Source: Desulfobulbaceae bacterium (lineage in GTDB: Bacteria; Desulfobacterota; Desulfobulbia; Desulfobulbales; Desulfocapsaceae). Taken from it: a DNA stretch of 6,937 nucleotides. Positions 6,182 through 6,937 of this stretch are shown piece after piece. The translations under genes were made by a program, and so were the position numbers. The notes under the pieces are model-generated. The model saw nothing but the letters and a program-made list of their open reading frames with translations. It did not search any database and was not told the DNA's origin. The stretch lies in NCBI GenBank assembly GCA_024643445.1, contig JAHEMX010000198.1, forward strand, positions 1 to 6,937, given 5' to 3'. The stretch's first letter is position 1. Every line of letters begins with the position of its first letter.

Positions 6182-6602
6182 TTTTATTGCGCTGGGGATG
6201 CTCATTTTTGTCGTCCTTACATTTGTTTACGGGATTATATTTATCCACGACATTCCGTACGAGATTGCCAAGAAAAGAAATCATCCGCACCAGGATGCAA
6301 TCCATACCGCGGGCTGGGTGAGTCTGTTCCTGATGCACACCATCTGGCCCTTTCTGTGGATCTGGGCAACGCTGTACAAGCCGGATATGGGCTGGGGGTT
6401 TGGCAAAATCCCCGGGCCTAAAAGCGGCATGGTGGGTTCCCGCCCTGTCGATACGGCAGCTGTAGATGAGATCATGACCTGCATGACAGAGCTTGAGCAG
6501 AAACGAAAGGAGCAGCAGAAAAGTCATGACCTGCAAATACAGGAGCTGCTCAGTCGGATGAAACAAATAGAGAAACAGCTCGTGAGGGAGGGGGGTGAAT
6601 AA
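6162..6602 (+). CDS. yiaW: DUF3302 inner-membrane protein, YiaW/YibI family
   Basis: This 146-aa protein matches the DUF3302 family typified by E. coli YiaW, whose biochemical role is unknown; members are encoded beside a HlyD-type fusion protein. TM1 spans about 6-28. The family signature follows, with HDIPYEIAKKRNHPH at 29-43 and DAIHTAGWVSLF at 45-56. TM2 (about 49-71) contains IWPFLWIWATLY. Residues about 100-143 are charged and Gln/Glu/Lys-rich, likely a cytoplasmic coiled coil. This tail appears longer than in E. coli YiaW, remembered as about 107 aa. The start is well supported by aggagg (6151-6156), 5 bases before the ATG. The stop is 2 bases before the next gene, and the final codons carry that gene's ribosome binding site, so the pair is an operon. 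Confidence 0.92.
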   Translation: MEGRVLDFIALGMLIFVVLTFVYGIIFIHDIPYEIAKKRNHPHQDAIHTAGWVSLFLMHTIWPFLWIWATLYKPDMGWGFGKIPGPKSGMVGSRPVDTAAVDEIMTCMTELEQKRKEQQKSHDLQIQELLSRMKQIEKQLVREGGE

Positions 6603-6604
6603 TT

Positions 6605-6937
6605 ATGGAAACTTTATTAATTCTAACCTATGCCTCGGTCTGTTGGGTGATCTTCAAGATCTTCAAAATTCCTGTCAATAAATGGTCGCTCACCACGGTT
6701 GTCATTGGAGGCGTTGTGATGCTTGGAACCGCCATTGCCGGTATGGCCTATTTTCACCCGGCCTCCATCGCGGCTCGCTCGTACGCATTTACCACGCCAA
6801 TCATCTCCAATGTACGCGGTAAAATTATTGAAGTCAAAGTCACCCAGAGCACACCGCTCAAGGCTGGAGATATCCTGTGCAAGATCGACCCGGTACCCTT
6901 CCAGGCAAGGGTTGACAACATCACGGCACAACTCGAT
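6605..6937 (+). CDS. yiaV: HlyD-family membrane fusion protein, YiaV/YibH-like, N-terminal part (3' end outside window)
   Basis: The frame is open to the last base, giving 111 codons of a protein that is usually about 330-380 aa. It begins METLLILTYASVCWVIFKIF, with TM1 at about 3-21 and TM2 at about 29-50. The E. coli YiaV/YibH proteins share this two-helix start, including the KIFKIPVNKW-type linker. The periplasmic part opens with TTPIISNVRGKIIEVKV (63-79), then TPLKAGDILCKIDPVPFQ, the first half of the biotinyl-lipoyl domain typical of HlyD/EmrA adaptors, followed by the start of a helical hairpin. The ribosome binding site is the purine-rich gagggaggggggtg at the end of yiaW. The pair probably forms an envelope export or maintenance module. 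No dedicated transporter is visible before the window ends. Confidence 0.9.
   Translation, partial: METLLILTYASVCWVIFKIFKIPVNKWSLTTVVIGGVVMLGTAIAGMAYFHPASIAARSYAFTTPIISNVRGKIIEVKVTQSTPLKAGDILCKIDPVPFQARVDNITAQLD

Noticed and set aside
6120..6566. A 148-codon minus-strand ORF opposite yiaW
   Set aside because: The plus-strand frame is clearly DUF3302 with a strong ribosome binding site. The antisense product shows no family resemblance.

Overview
This window is an ordinary but partly degraded stretch of a Gram-negative chromosome. It holds four intact or edge-truncated genes for shikimate synthesis and envelope transport, one clear pseudogene, and one gene cut off by the right edge. The mid-range base composition, an RND efflux pair, an mprF-type remnant and a yiaW-yiaV pair all indicate a proteobacterium in the broad sense. 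A deltaproteobacterial (Desulfobacterota) affinity is only a guess; nothing in the sequence fixes the taxon.

Layout. Bases 2-643 (+) hold the C-terminal part of 3-dehydroquinate synthase (aroB), whose start lies off the left edge. A 226-base convergent gap (644-869) contains only weak hairpins. Bases 870-5116 (-) are a two-gene operon. Its first gene, 3986-5116, encodes a periplasmic adaptor (membrane fusion protein). Its second gene, 870-3983, encodes an RND inner-membrane pump of the HAE-1, MexI/AcrB-like type. The two are separated by 2 bases. No outer-membrane channel gene or regulator is present beside them, so the tripartite pump would have to recruit a TolC-type channel encoded elsewhere.

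Bases 5117-6161 are a low-coding region that looks like a decay scar. It contains the last ~136 codons of an mprF/DUF2156-type lysyl-phosphatidylglycerol synthase, cut off at its 5' end and broken by a one-base deletion in a C run. It also contains a tiny N-terminal peptide resembling the start of a methyltransferase, AT-rich palindromes, and two very small ORFs just before the next operon.

Bases 6162-6937 (+) start a second operon: a DUF3302 inner-membrane protein (YiaW/YibI family) and, 2 bases later, the N-terminal third or so of its usual partner, a YiaV/YibH-type HlyD-family membrane fusion protein that runs off the right edge.

The window therefore contains two independent adaptor-based envelope transport modules, facing away from each other across a region of gene decay. 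I found no RNA genes, insertion sequences, CRISPR arrays or phage genes, and no convincing evidence of a new multi-gene system. The most useful points for follow-up are the mprF remnant, the small ORFs in front of yiaW, and the unassigned protein-like frames at 5905-6050.
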